Assembly (NCBI GenBank): GCA_902773295.1 | Contig: CACYDT010000095.1 | Location: forward strand, 1-41,006 | Length of the DNA stretch: 41,006 nt | Direction: 5' to 3' | Source of the DNA: an uncultured Veillonellaceae bacterium | GTDB taxonomy: Bacteria; Bacillota; Negativicutes; Selenomonadales; Selenomonadaceae | In this document: positions 33,279 through 41,006 of the stretch, piece after piece | How the letters are laid out: every line of letters starts with the position of its first letter | How positions within the stretch are numbered: position 1 is the stretch's first letter | Program-made: the position numbers and the translations under genes | The notes under the pieces: model-generated | The model's database searches: none | What the model was told of the DNA's origin: nothing | The model's input: only the letters and a program-made list of their open reading frames with translations

Positions 33279-34778
33279 CTATTTTCTCACGAGGACAAGG
33301 GCACTTCCCACGGCTCTCTCGCTGCCATCCGACGGGGAATTCTGCAGTTCCCCGTTGATCACGAGAGCGCTCGAACCTCCTCCATCGAAATTCATGGCAT
33401 TGACGCAGCCATACTGAAGCAGGAGCTCGGCCCATTCCGTCAAGGTGCAGCCATGGCTCTGCGACTGCCTGCCGTCCACAACGGCCAGAACGTAATTCCC
33501 ATCCTTTGTGACACCGAAAGCGCTGCGCGGTGCCCTGCCATAGCGGATATCTCCCGGAAACTCCTCTGCGGCCACAGTAACCCGGACCTTTCCATTTTCC
33601 ACAAGGCGCGGACCTGCGCCTATGATTTGCTCCACATCATTCCAGCCGCTGCCAAGGTCTTCCTGGATGCTCACGGGATCTCCAACCCTGGCTCCCCGGA
33701 AGGCATCCATGGCAGCGCCATGTACCGAGACAACGATGCCATCACGTGGGATACGAGTATTTCCTGTCTGGATAGCCGTGATTTTTCCATGTTTCACTAC
33801 GAACTCCAGCCCATATTCATTTGTCCCTGTCGATGGCCCGTAGAGATGGTTATAGATGACTAGGCTGTCCTTTCCCCGTTCTGCATCCACACCTCCTACC
33901 GGCCAGGAGGTCCTGTTGAGCGTTACCGTGCCGTTGTAATGCGGATAGCCGAAGATCACGGAGCCGTCTTTCTTTATGCCCATGGCCGTACGGTTGATAT
34001 AGGTCGTTCCGGCAATCGTGCCGTCGATTTTCAGCAATCCCAGAATGTCTCCGCCCCAGTCGAAATAGGACGCATTGACCGCCGCTATCGCATTCTGCTC
34101 CGCAGAAATACTGCTCACGCTCTCCCTGCCGATGACCTGCCCGTTATCCAATGCCGGCTTCAGCCGATAGCGCGATTTGTCTGCCTCGATGAAGAACGCC
34201 TGTACCGGGCCATCGCTGTTCCAACGGGAATAGATGGTTTTCTTGAGACCCGGAGCTAGTTCGATTTCCGTGAAATCTCTGGTAGGCCCCGGTTTCGGCT
34301 GGCTCCTCGTCCCGATGTCCTCCTTCCTGCGCTCCGGCTTGGGGGGCGCTGTGGTTTCGGGCACGTGCAGCAGCGATATCGTGGAACTAGCCAGCACATC
34401 AATATATACCTTCGAGGATTCTGCGATAGTTTCCACCTTGTACCTCAAAGGATGACGCAAAAAGACCTTTACGAGAAGCTTTTCATGTTTCTTCTCATAC
34501 GTGACTTTTTCCACCAGTTTCCCGGAAAACGATTCCTTTTTCCACTGTTTCTCGGGAAGCCCCTGGAACGTCACCTTGATGCACTTCCCATCATCCGTGA
34601 CTCTCACGTCATAGCTTGGAATCTCGCTCCAATCAAACACAATGCGGTCATGCTGGCTGCCGCTGTGAAAACGGACACTGGAAAGGGAAGACGTGGATGA
34701 TGCGGCGAATACCGCCGACTGGAATGCTATACAGAACGCCGCCGCTAGGCATGCGGTTTTGCGGGGAAAAAACTTCAT
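33279..34778 (-). CDS. AMIN-domain phosphodiester glycosidase (NAGPA family), exported
   Basis: 499 residues. Signal peptide (1-25, ending AVFAA). An AMIN-like domain at about 30-130 (VRFHSGSQHDRIVFDWSEIPSYDVRV, VYIDVLA), which in other proteins binds peptidoglycan or the envelope. Pro/Lys-rich linker to about 170. The NAGPA/phosphodiester glycosidase domain fills the rest: AIAAVNASYFDWGGDILGLLKIDG, GAGPRLVENGKV, GRAPRSAFGVTKDGNYVLAVVDGRQ and the signature MNFDGGGSSALVING. Bacterial members trim phosphodiester-linked sugars on polysaccharides; the substrate here is unknown. Start ATG 34778 with GGAGG seven bases upstream. It lies after the flagellar operon's terminator, so it should have its own promoter, not identified. 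Confidence 0.92.
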   Translation of the reverse strand: MKFFPRKTACLAAAFCIAFQSAVFAASSTSSLSSVRFHSGSQHDRIVFDWSEIPSYDVRVTDDGKCIKVTFQGLPEKQWKKESFSGKLVEKVTYEKKHEKLLVKVFLRHPLRYKVETIAESSKVYIDVLASSTISLLHVPETTAPPKPERRKEDIGTRSQPKPGPTRDFTEIELAPGLKKTIYSRWNSDGPVQAFFIEADKSRYRLKPALDNGQVIGRESVSSISAEQNAIAAVNASYFDWGGDILGLLKIDGTIAGTTYINRTAMGIKKDGSVIFGYPHYNGTVTLNRTSWPVGGVDAERGKDSLVIYNHLYGPSTGTNEYGLEFVVKHGKITAIQTGNTRIPRDGIVVSVHGAAMDAFRGARVGDPVSIQEDLGSGWNDVEQIIGAGPRLVENGKVRVTVAAEEFPGDIRYGRAPRSAFGVTKDGNYVLAVVDGRQSQSHGCTLTEWAELLLQYGCVNAMNFDGGGSSALVINGELQNSPSDGSERAVGSALVLVRK

Positions 34779-34796
34779 GAAACCAAACCTCCAAAA

Positions 34797-34859
34797 TCAC
34801 GGATACTGAGTCTGCATCGGGTCAAAGCCCATGCCGTTGATCTTCCGAGTTCCGACCAT
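34797..34859 (-). CDS. possible 20-residue small ORF upstream of the glycosidase gene
   Basis: ATG at 34859 to TGA at 34797, coding MVGTRKINGMGFDPMQTQYP. It ends eight bases before the ribosome-binding site of the next gene, a place typical of leader peptides. No clear ribosome-binding site of its own. It may be chance. Confidence 0.2.
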   Translation of the reverse strand: MVGTRKINGMGFDPMQTQYP

Positions 34860-34906
34860 GCCGGAAAATATACTTCAAGATGATACCTATCATACCACAA
34901 AAAAAG

Positions 34907-34944
34907 AAAAATTGCAGGATTCTCTATGCATCCTGCAATTTTTT
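34907..34944. terminator. bidirectional intrinsic terminator after flgJ
   Basis: AAAAATTGCAGGAT (34907-34920) pairs with ATCCTGCAATTTTT (34930-34943), loop of nine. T-rich on both strands. It ends the minus-strand flagellar operon 22 bases after the flgJ stop. Confidence 0.85.
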
Positions 34945-34965
34945 GTTGAGAATTTCAGGGAATGC

Positions 34966-35412
34966 TTATTTCGATGCATTCTGCTGCTGTGCCAGAGCAT
35001 CCTGCTTGAGGACGGACGGCGCAAGCTGCTTGTATATGAGATCGGCAAGCCCGATGCCGCCGGCTTCCGCCGTCTGCTTCATGAGCTCGGTATCCCGCAT
35101 ATCCTCAAAAATGCTCATGGCGTTTGATTTGCCGAACATGGAGCTGTCGGGAACGGTTTTCCGCATCTGGCGGTACATCATCTGCAGGAACATGGATTCA
35201 AAGCCCTTGCATGCCTTTTTGAGCTCCTTGTCCTGTGCATTGATGTCCGCACTGTTCACGATATGCCCGGCGCCATATCCCTTGGTTGCCTTGCGTTCCG
35301 CCTCCCGGAGCATTTGGGAGAATTGAGCTTCATTTGCCGCGAAGCTTGCGGAATCATAAGTGGTATTCGATGCAACTCCCGTACCGGATAAAGCATTGAC
35401 CTGCACACGCAT
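34966..35412 (-). CDS. flgJ: flagellar rod-assembly protein FlgJ, rod-binding domain only
   Basis: 148 residues matching the N-terminal rod-binding (scaffolding) part of FlgJ: ELKKACKGFESMFLQMMYRQMRKTVPDSSMFGKSNAMSIFEDMRDTELMKQTAEAGGIGLADLIYKQL. The C-terminal muramidase domain found in enterobacterial FlgJ is absent, so a separate enzyme must open peptidoglycan for the rod. ATG at 35412 (MRVQVNALSG); a longer frame upstream runs into flgI. The ribosome-binding site AAGGA overlaps the flgI stop. Last gene of the operon. Confidence 0.9.
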   Translation of the reverse strand: MRVQVNALSGTGVASNTTYDSASFAANEAQFSQMLREAERKATKGYGAGHIVNSADINAQDKELKKACKGFESMFLQMMYRQMRKTVPDSSMFGKSNAMSIFEDMRDTELMKQTAEAGGIGLADLIYKQLAPSVLKQDALAQQQNASK

Positions 35413-35419
35413 CACTTCC

Positions 35420-36532
35420 TTAGATAATTTCCACGTCGGCATGAATGGCACCTGCGGCCTTCATTGCCTGAATGATCGATATCGTATCCCTCGGCGTCGC
35501 TCCCACAGCATTCAATGCACCAACGATATCGCTGATATTTGCCGTTGCCTGCAGAACGATGGTCTTGGCATTGTCTTCCTTTGCTTCCACATCCGTGTCC
35601 TTTGTCACCACGGTCGTGCCATAGGAATAAGGAGACGGCTGGGATGTCTCCGAAGCTGCTTCCACGCGGATGGTAAGACCGCCCTGGGTGATGGCGCATT
35701 CATCCACGGAAACATTGCCTCCCATGATAATGGTTCCCGTGCGCTCATTGAGGACAACCTTGGCAACGCTGTCCGGCATGACGGGAAGTTCCTCGATGCT
35801 TGCCACGAAGCCGACGACATTCCCGCGATAAGAAGAAGGAATCCTGATATCAATACGCCCGGGATTGGTTGCCTTCGCGATATTCCCATACCTCGAATTC
35901 ACCGCTGAAGCCACGCGGGCGGCCGTCGTGAAATCCGCTTTGGAAAGCGAGATGCTCAAGCTGCCGTTCGTGCCGAGATCGTCTTCCACGGTACGCTCCA
36001 CGATAGCACCGTTCGGCGTCAGTCCAACGGTCGGAAAGTTCTTCTGGACGCCCTGCCCGCCGTTTCCTGCCATGAAGCCACCCGTGGAAACAGCTCCCTG
36101 CGCCACGGCGTAGACATTGCCATTGCCCGCGCGGAGCGGTGTCTGCAGCAAAGTCCCGCCCTGAATGCTCTTCGCATCCCCCAGGGAAGAAACTGTCACA
36201 TCGAGACTGTCCCCTTCCCTCACAAAAGGAGGAAGCGTCGCTGTGACCATAACGGCTGCCACGTTTTTCGGTTTCAGGGAATCTGCGGTGATGGATACGC
36301 CGTAGGACTTCAGCATATTGACCACGGATTGGATGGTTTCCGTTGACTTGTTGGAATCCCCCGTGCCGTTGAGGCCGACCACCAGCCCGTACCCCATGAG
36401 CTGGTTGGAACGCACGCCCTGCACTTTGGAAATGTCCTTGATCCTCGTTGTTGCCGACTCGGCCGCCACCGGAGCTGCGGATGCCCCCATGAGAAGGGAG
36501 ACCGCGACTGCCATTGCAAGGAGTTTCTTCAT
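35420..36532 (-). CDS. flgI: flagellar P-ring protein FlgI
   Basis: 370 residues with a cleavable signal peptide (MKKLLAMAVAVSLLMGASA...VAAES). Family landmarks: TTRIKDISKVQGVRSNQLMGYGLVVGLNGTGDS, VAAVMVTATLPPFVREGDSLDVTVSSLGDAKSIQGGTLLQTPLR, GRIDIRIP, and ERTGTIIMGGNVSVDECAITQGGLTI. It forms the peptidoglycan-layer bushing of the flagellar motor in periplasm. Length is standard. The P-ring implies a cell envelope of diderm type. Between flgH (15 bases) and flgJ (7 bases). Confidence 0.97.
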   Translation of the reverse strand: MKKLLAMAVAVSLLMGASAAPVAAESATTRIKDISKVQGVRSNQLMGYGLVVGLNGTGDSNKSTETIQSVVNMLKSYGVSITADSLKPKNVAAVMVTATLPPFVREGDSLDVTVSSLGDAKSIQGGTLLQTPLRAGNGNVYAVAQGAVSTGGFMAGNGGQGVQKNFPTVGLTPNGAIVERTVEDDLGTNGSLSISLSKADFTTAARVASAVNSRYGNIAKATNPGRIDIRIPSSYRGNVVGFVASIEELPVMPDSVAKVVLNERTGTIIMGGNVSVDECAITQGGLTIRVEAASETSQPSPYSYGTTVVTKDTDVEAKEDNAKTIVLQATANISDIVGALNAVGATPRDTISIIQAMKAAGAIHADVEII

Positions 36533-36547
36533 ATTATATGCACCTCA

Positions 36548-37144
36548 TCAGAACAAGATGTTGAAAACCTGCGTCAGGATGCCCTGCCTCTGCTTGGCAT
36601 TGAGAGGGCCCTTGCCGTCGAAATGTACCGATGCATTTGCCACCTTCGTTGACGGTACCGTGTTATTTGCAGTGATATCGTCCGGACGAATGATGCCGCG
36701 GAAGGTGATCTTATGCTCGTTCTTATGCTGCCAGATGGATTGCTGCCCCTCCACGACCATATTGCCGTTGGGCTGCAGTTCCACGACCGTAACCGTGATA
36801 TTGGCAGATATCCTGTTCGTATCCTCCGCAGTGCCTTCTGCCTTGAAAGAATCCGATCCGCTGATGGACGCTGCCTTGAAGAAGTCAAAGATTCCGACGC
36901 CCGCCTCAAGATTCTGTTCGCCCGATTTTCCATTGGATGAGGATTTTTCTGCTTGCAGGGATGTTCTTTCGCTGATGACGATACTCAGGATATCGCCGAC
37001 ATTGTGCGCCCTGCGGTCTGCAAAGACGCTCCATGCGATACCATTGTCATCTGCCCAGAGCGACTGCGCGCCTGCCATCGGCATCACCGCAAACGAGCAG
37101 GCCAGTGCTGCTGCCAGAAATCCGACCGGCTTCTTTTTTCTCAT
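36548..37144 (-). CDS. flgH: flagellar L-ring protein FlgH
   Basis: 198 residues: signal peptide then SLWADDNGIAWSVFADRRAHNVGDILSIVISERTSLQAEKSSS, GIFDFFKAASISGSDSFKAEGTAEDTNRISANITVTVVELQPNGNMVVEGQQSI and ITFRGIIRPDDI, all typical. It forms the outer-membrane ring around the rod. FlgH is usually a lipoprotein; here the only N-terminal Cys (LACSF) is in a poor lipobox and a signal-peptidase-I site (AGAQS) looks as likely. Its presence is good evidence for an outer membrane in this organism. Start ATG 37144; 35 bases after the flgA stop. Confidence 0.95.
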   Translation of the reverse strand: MRKKKPVGFLAAALACSFAVMPMAGAQSLWADDNGIAWSVFADRRAHNVGDILSIVISERTSLQAEKSSSNGKSGEQNLEAGVGIFDFFKAASISGSDSFKAEGTAEDTNRISANITVTVVELQPNGNMVVEGQQSIWQHKNEHKITFRGIIRPDDITANNTVPSTKVANASVHFDGKGPLNAKQRQGILTQVFNILF

Positions 37145-37179
37145 TCCGTCACCTCATTGTCATGCCTGTACCATACCTG

Positions 37180-37932
37180 TCAAAGGATCTCTACCGTAGT
37201 TGCATCCACCACTTTCCCACGGAGCACCTTCCGGGATGCCGCATTGCGCACGCGGATGATTTTCCCTATGCGTCCGCGCTGCATTGCCACGCCTTCCACA
37301 CGCACCTGTATGCCGTTATGGTTGGCCACAAGCGTGATCTTCGTTCCCGGCTCCATGACAAAAGGACTCTGCAGCATTCTTGCCGTGATGGGAGTGCCTT
37401 CCCTTATGACATGGGCAGGCACCCGGCCCATGACCTCTGAGGAGTTCGCCAGATAGACATCTGCCTTGCTTTCTATCTCCCGCTCTTCCATCCGCACATC
37501 AGAGGCTGCAATCTCATGCTCCAAGGGGAGATCCCGAGCCGCCACAAGAACCCTGTCATAGACCACGACACGGTAATAGCAATTGACCCTTCGATAAAAC
37601 TTGCCGTCGATATAAACGGAGACATACACGGGAGTTGTCGCACCATAATGGATCTGCCTGGGAAGCGTTGCCTCGCAGGTAATCTCTCCCGGCGGGCAAT
37701 GCATGGTCTGCGGTCCGCGGATGAATTTCAGCTCATGCCTCCGGTTTTCCCCCTGCTCTTTCAGCGTGGCTTCCAGCTTCTCTGCGGCGAGCACGGGAAA
37801 CTGGCTTGCGGGAAGCATCTGAGGATATCGCTCCATCTGTGTTCCCGGGCCATAAGCGCAGGCCTCCGGCAGGAAAAAAAAGCCACTCCACAACAAGCAA
37901 AGAATGGCTGCAAATACTGATCTGATTTTCAT
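37180..37932 (-). CDS. flgA: flagellar P-ring assembly chaperone FlgA
   Basis: 250 residues, signal peptide (MKIRSVFAAILCLLWSGFFFLPEACA). The C-terminal SAF domain is clear: VLVAARDLPLEHEIAASDVRMEEREI, VMGRVPAHVIREGTPITARMLQSPFVMEPGTKITLVA, and GRIGKIIRVRNAASRKVLRGKVVDATTVEIL. It chaperones FlgI in the periplasm. The ATG at 37932 shares one base with the flgG stop (TGATG); the in-frame TTG one codon earlier is less likely. Order flgG-flgA-flgH-flgI-flgJ matches rod-then-ring assembly. Confidence 0.94.
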   Translation of the reverse strand: MKIRSVFAAILCLLWSGFFFLPEACAYGPGTQMERYPQMLPASQFPVLAAEKLEATLKEQGENRRHELKFIRGPQTMHCPPGEITCEATLPRQIHYGATTPVYVSVYIDGKFYRRVNCYYRVVVYDRVLVAARDLPLEHEIAASDVRMEEREIESKADVYLANSSEVMGRVPAHVIREGTPITARMLQSPFVMEPGTKITLVANHNGIQVRVEGVAMQRGRIGKIIRVRNAASRKVLRGKVVDATTVEIL

Positions 37933-38723
37933 CAACGCTTCAATCCATTGGCAATTTCCAGCATGGAATCCGAAGTGGTGATAGCCTTCGAATTGGACTC
38001 ATAGGCACGCTGCGCAATGATCATCTCCACCATTTCCTCGACAATCTGCACATTGGACATCTCCAAGGCTCCCTGAACCAGCGAGCCTGCGCCCTCCTCT
38101 CCCGGATTGCCCTCAATGGCATCACCGGAAGCCGCAGAAGTAACAAAAAGATTCTTGCCGATGGCGGTAAGTCCTGACGGGTTCACAAAGCGTGCCAGCG
38201 TAATCTGCCCGACCGCTTGCTGCTCGCCGCCGGCAGGCGTACAGGAAACCTGTCCGTCAGCCGCAATGACAATGCTGTCGCTCGGCGCCGTCTCGTCGAT
38301 GGTAATGCCATCCGCCAGAGGATAGCCGTCCGTTGTCACAAGGCGGCGGTTGGAGTCCAGCTTGAACGTGCCGTCCCTTGTATAGCCGATCGTTCCGTCC
38401 GGCAGCTCCACACGGAAAAATCCTTCCCCCTGAATGGCAATATCCGTCGGGTTGTCCGTGGTCTGCAGCGCTCCCTGTGTAAAAAGCCGGTTGGTTGCGG
38501 AAAACTTGGTTCCCATGCCGATGGCAAGCCCCGTCGGATACTGGGAATCCGCGCCGCTGTCCGCCCCCGCTTCCCGGATGTTCTGATAGATGAGATCCTG
38601 GAATTCCGCCCGGACTTTCTTCCCACCATACGTATTGACATTCGCGATATTGTTGGACACGACATCCATATGCTTTTGCTGGCCAATCATGCCTGAGGCA
38701 GCTGACCACATTGCTCTCATCAT
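37932..38723 (-). CDS. flgG: flagellar distal rod protein FlgG
   Basis: 263 residues: N-terminal rod signature MRAMWSAASGMIGQQKHMDVVSNNIANVNTYGGKKVRAEFQDLIYQ, the conserved FlgE/F/G core (GFFRVELPDGTIGYTRDGTFKLDSNRRLVTTDGYPL), and the C-terminal VEEMVEMIIAQRAYESNSKAITTSDSMLEIANGL that forms a coiled coil with the N-terminal helix. Normal length for FlgG. Start ATG 38723 with GGAGGA eight bases upstream; a second ATG follows at once. A sigma28-like promoter lies 45 bases upstream of the start. Confidence 0.96.
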   Translation of the reverse strand: MMRAMWSAASGMIGQQKHMDVVSNNIANVNTYGGKKVRAEFQDLIYQNIREAGADSGADSQYPTGLAIGMGTKFSATNRLFTQGALQTTDNPTDIAIQGEGFFRVELPDGTIGYTRDGTFKLDSNRRLVTTDGYPLADGITIDETAPSDSIVIAADGQVSCTPAGGEQQAVGQITLARFVNPSGLTAIGKNLFVTSAASGDAIEGNPGEEGAGSLVQGALEMSNVQIVEEMVEMIIAQRAYESNSKAITTSDSMLEIANGLKR

Positions 38724-38767
38724 ACAACCATTCCTCCATCAAACAAATCAAACTTCCCCTGTTCTTT

Positions 38768-38794
38768 ATATCGAAGGAAACAGAAAAAACTTAA
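38768..38794 (-). promoter_or_regulatory. candidate sigma28 (FliA/SigD) promoter before flgG
   Basis: On the minus strand: TTAAGTTT, an 11-base spacer, TTCGATAT. The consensus is TAAAGTTT-N11-GCCGATAA: seven of eight and five of eight matches with exact spacing. It lies in the 97-base gap between flgF and flgG. Confidence 0.5.
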
Positions 38795-38820
38795 GCCCTT
38801 TATGGAAAATCCGTTGGCTC

Positions 38821-39624
38821 TCAGCTCAAGCGCCCAATCTCGTTCACGGCCTTATCAAGAAGCGTATCCTGTGTCGTTACGGCTTTGGAACCCGCTTCAT
38901 AGATGCGGTAATTGTTGATGAGCTCCACCATCTCGGAAACGACATTCGTATTCGATGCCTCCAGGAATCCCTGCTGGATCTCGCCATCCGCCGGCTGGGG
39001 ATTGGCGCCTTCTCTCGGGTTCCAGAGATTGTCTCCCTGCTTCAGGATGGCCCGGCGATCCGGTCCGAAATCCACAAACATGAGCTGAGCCACCCGCTGC
39101 CCATCCGCATAGATATCTCCCTGCGGGCTTATGTTGATGCTGGAAGCATCTGCGGGAATCGTGATGGGGCGCCCCTGGGTATTCAGTACCGCCTGCCCCT
39201 TCATATTCTGCAGTTCCCCCGTCGATGAGCGGAAGAAAGCTCCGTCCCTGGTATAGCGAACTCCCTGGTCGGTCTGCACTCCGAAATAGCCGTTTCCTGC
39301 AATGGCCAGATCCAGCGGGTTCCCCGTGGTTTTCAAAGCCCCCTGCTCATGATCTATCGCGATTTCGGCAATGGCGGCGCCAAGCCCCAGCGTACCGACA
39401 CGGGGAGGATTTTTGTGCAGGGAGAACCTCTTGAAGGAAGTTACGTCCAGCCGCGGATCCTCATCATTGATACGCCTGAGATACATTGGCTCGAATTCCT
39501 TGTTGATTGCCACATCCCGCTTGAATCCATTGGTATCCGAATTTGCAAGATTGTTCGCTATCGTATCCGTCCGGTTCGTTTCGGCAATCATTCCGGAAGC
39601 AGCCACATAAAGACCACGCAACAT
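38821..39624 (-). CDS. flgF: flagellar basal-body rod protein FlgF (FlgG-like)
   Basis: 267 residues: MLRGLYVAASGMIAETNRTDTIANNLANSDTNGFKRDVAINKEFE, the FlgE/F/G core (GNGYFGVQTDQGVRYTRDGAFFRSSTGELQNMKGQAVLN), and the C-terminal VVSEMVELINNYRIYEAGSKAVTTQDTLLDKAVNEIG. FlgF forms part of the proximal/middle rod. Distinguishing FlgF from a second FlgG by sequence alone is uncertain; being first in the rod-gene order favours FlgF. Start ATG 39624 has GAGGTG eight bases upstream; the ATG at 39630 is only two bases from it. Confidence 0.92.
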   Translation of the reverse strand: MLRGLYVAASGMIAETNRTDTIANNLANSDTNGFKRDVAINKEFEPMYLRRINDEDPRLDVTSFKRFSLHKNPPRVGTLGLGAAIAEIAIDHEQGALKTTGNPLDLAIAGNGYFGVQTDQGVRYTRDGAFFRSSTGELQNMKGQAVLNTQGRPITIPADASSINISPQGDIYADGQRVAQLMFVDFGPDRRAILKQGDNLWNPREGANPQPADGEIQQGFLEASNTNVVSEMVELINNYRIYEAGSKAVTTQDTLLDKAVNEIGRLS

Positions 39625-39707
39625 GCTCATTTCACCTCAAATGCTATGATTTCGATTGCAAAGATGTTCTATGGAATATATTCTCCATCAAAGAAGAAAC
39701 ACCTTCC

Positions 39708-40730
39708 TCAATCCTTGAATCTTGTATTCGTCGCTTTTCCGTCAAATTTCGCAAAAGCATCCAATGCCTTGCCGCAGCCCATAGCGACACAGGAGAGGGG
39801 ATCATCGGCCAGTGCCGTAGGAATCTCCGTTTCCCTGCGGATGAGTTCATCCAGACCGTAAAGCATGGAGCCTCCCCCCGTGAGAATGATGCCGCGATCC
39901 ATGATATCCGCAGAAAGCTCCGGCGGCGTATCCTCCAGGACTTTCTTCACTCGGTCCACAATGTGCGTGACGGACTGGTTGATGGCTTCCGCTGCCTGGA
40001 GCGTGGTAATCGGGATGTTTTTCGGCAAGCCGGAAAGCAGGTCGCGCCCTCGGATATCCATGGTCTCATTGCGCGCATTGGAAAAGGCAGCACCTACATT
40101 CATCTTGACATCCTCTGCCGTCCGTTCCCCGATCATCATATTGAATTCCCGCTTCACATAGTCGATGATATCCGTATCGAACCTGTCACCGGCAATCCTG
40201 AGGCTGGCGCTCGTAACGATGCCCCCCAGGCTGATGACGGCGATATCTGATGTGCCGCCTCCGATATCCACCACCATGGAACCATAGGCCTCGGAAATAT
40301 CCAGCCCTGCTCCCAGAGCTGCCGCCAAGGGTTCCTCGATGAGCTGCGTGTGGCGCGCCCCGGCCTGCTCGGCCGCTTCCTGCACCGCTCTTTGCTCCAC
40401 CATGGTAACGCCGGAGGGAATGCAGATCATGATGCGGGGGCGGAACACGAAACTCCTGCCCACAACCTTCTCGATGAAATGGCGCAGCATGCGCTCCGTG
40501 ATATCGTAATCCGCGATGACGCCTTCCCTGAGGGGCCGTATCGCAACGATGTTCCCGGGTGTGCGCCCAATCATGCGGCGCGCCTCCTCGCCAATCGCCA
40601 ATACCTGGTTCGTATCCTTGTCCACGGCAACCACCGACGGCTCCCGGAGAACAATCCCCTTCCCCTTGACATAGACAAGCACATTCGCCGTGCCAAGATC
40701 GATTCCTATATCCATTGACATCCCAAACAT
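39708..40730 (-). CDS. mreB: rod-shape actin homologue MreB/Mbl
   Basis: 340 residues of the bacterial actin MreB group: DIGIDLGTANVLVYVKGKGIVLREPSVVAVD (phosphate-1 loop), MIGRTPGNIVAIRPLREGVIADYDITERML, IPSGVTMVEQRAVQEAAEQAGA, MVVDIGGGTSDIAVISLGG (phosphate-2 loop), GDRFDTDIIDYVKREFNMMIGERTAEDVK and IILTGGGSMLYGLDELI (adenosine motif). It polymerises under the membrane and guides the elongasome. Its lack of mreC/mreD neighbours and its placement beside flagellar genes fit the second, Mbl-like copy seen in Firmicutes. Start ATG 40730 with AAGGAG about 12 bases upstream. The flgF start is 84 bases beyond its stop. Confidence 0.95.
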   Translation of the reverse strand: MFGMSMDIGIDLGTANVLVYVKGKGIVLREPSVVAVDKDTNQVLAIGEEARRMIGRTPGNIVAIRPLREGVIADYDITERMLRHFIEKVVGRSFVFRPRIMICIPSGVTMVEQRAVQEAAEQAGARHTQLIEEPLAAALGAGLDISEAYGSMVVDIGGGTSDIAVISLGGIVTSASLRIAGDRFDTDIIDYVKREFNMMIGERTAEDVKMNVGAAFSNARNETMDIRGRDLLSGLPKNIPITTLQAAEAINQSVTHIVDRVKKVLEDTPPELSADIMDRGIILTGGGSMLYGLDELIRRETEIPTALADDPLSCVAMGCGKALDAFAKFDGKATNTRFKD

Positions 40731-40807
40731 ACTGCCAAAAAACTCCTTCCAACAACCTATCTATCAAAACAATCCTATATTGCAAACTAAGTCATTCGCC
40801 TGCCTAT

Positions 40808-40836
40808 ATCATATAATACTTTTCCAGATATGACAA
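40808..40836 (-). promoter_or_regulatory. sigmaA-type promoter of mreB
   Basis: On the minus strand: TTGTCA (40836-40831), a 17-base spacer, TATGAT (40813-40808). It gives a leader of roughly 70 nucleotides before the ATG at 40730. Confidence 0.7.
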
Positions 40837-40888
40837 TAGAGGCGGAAGACTCCATTTGAGAATCCCGCCCGCACGCTATTCGATATGG

Positions 40889-41006
40889 CTCCCGTTTATG
40901 GAAGCGGGAGATTCATAGATTTATACTCGTGAGCAGGAAAATTTACCTGCCCACGGTATATGCAGAGACCGTAAAAGCTTTGCCTACGGCAAATTTCAAC
41001 GGTCTC
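40889..41006. repeat. cluster of hairpins at the right edge, upstream of mreB
   Basis: CTCCCG/CGGGAG (40889-40894/40905-40910), GCAGG/CCTGC (40933-40937/40946-40950), and a nested stem GAGACCGT/ACGGTCTC (40965-40972/40999-41006) that encloses TTTGCC-TAC-GGCAAA (40979-40993). No gene is seen in 40731-41006. The last structure reaches the window end and may continue. Confidence 0.55.

Overview
The window looks like chromosomal DNA from a flagellated, anaerobic, diderm Firmicute of the class Negativicutes, most likely Selenomonadaceae (Selenomonas or a close relative). I infer this from moderately high G+C, P- and L-ring flagellar genes (flgI, flgH) that imply an outer membrane, clostridial-type two-component and PTS genes, and a membrane-bound uptake [NiFe] hydrogenase. 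No 16S rRNA gene is present, so the genus is only a guess.

Positions 1-8792: a possible IS200/IS605-type end, then a minus-strand hydrogenase operon transcribed hyaA-hyaB-hyaC, a small HMA-like protein, hypA-hypB-hyaD-hypC, a YrbL-like gene, hypD-hypE. The structural part makes a Tat-exported, cytochrome-b-linked hydrogenase; the rest makes and inserts its Ni-Fe(CN)2CO centre. hypF is not in the window. The small HMA-like protein carries the CxxCGC start that HypB has in other bacteria and that this HypB lacks. A terminator-like hairpin follows it.

Positions 8793-12422: a tRNA-Ala(CGC) with a near-consensus promoter and a terminator, a gene-free 435-base stretch with an imperfect inverted repeat, an unrecognised coiled-coil-like gene, an AAA-ATPase/PD-(D/E)XK gene, and a rhodanese-type lipoprotein. 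Positions 12441-22078 hold three very large hybrid histidine kinases: an amino-acid-permease/kinase/receiver fusion and two divergent paralogous FIST-kinase-receiver-Hpt proteins. No separate DNA-binding regulator lies beside them.

Positions 22107-29741: a VOC/glyoxalase-I-like enzyme and a perfect bidirectional terminator. One arm of that terminator recurs 1.6 kb downstream, beyond an AT-rich ArchATPase/DUF234 gene and an IS-like hairpin, which suggests an insertion. Then comes a tightly packed minus-strand operon: anchored ribose-type binding protein, DesK/NarX-like kinase, LuxR-type regulator, anchored family-1 binding protein, PTS EIIBC. This looks like a sugar-sensing and uptake unit.

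Positions 29819-41006: envelope and motility genes, all minus strand: murA, a SpoIVB-type (S55) peptidase with a tandem EAKPA linker, an AMIN/phosphodiester-glycosidase protein, flgJ, flgI, flgH, flgA, flgG, flgF and an MreB/Mbl gene. A sigma28-like promoter precedes flgG and a sigmaA-like promoter precedes mreB. Related palindromes lie near 33.2 kb and at the right edge.
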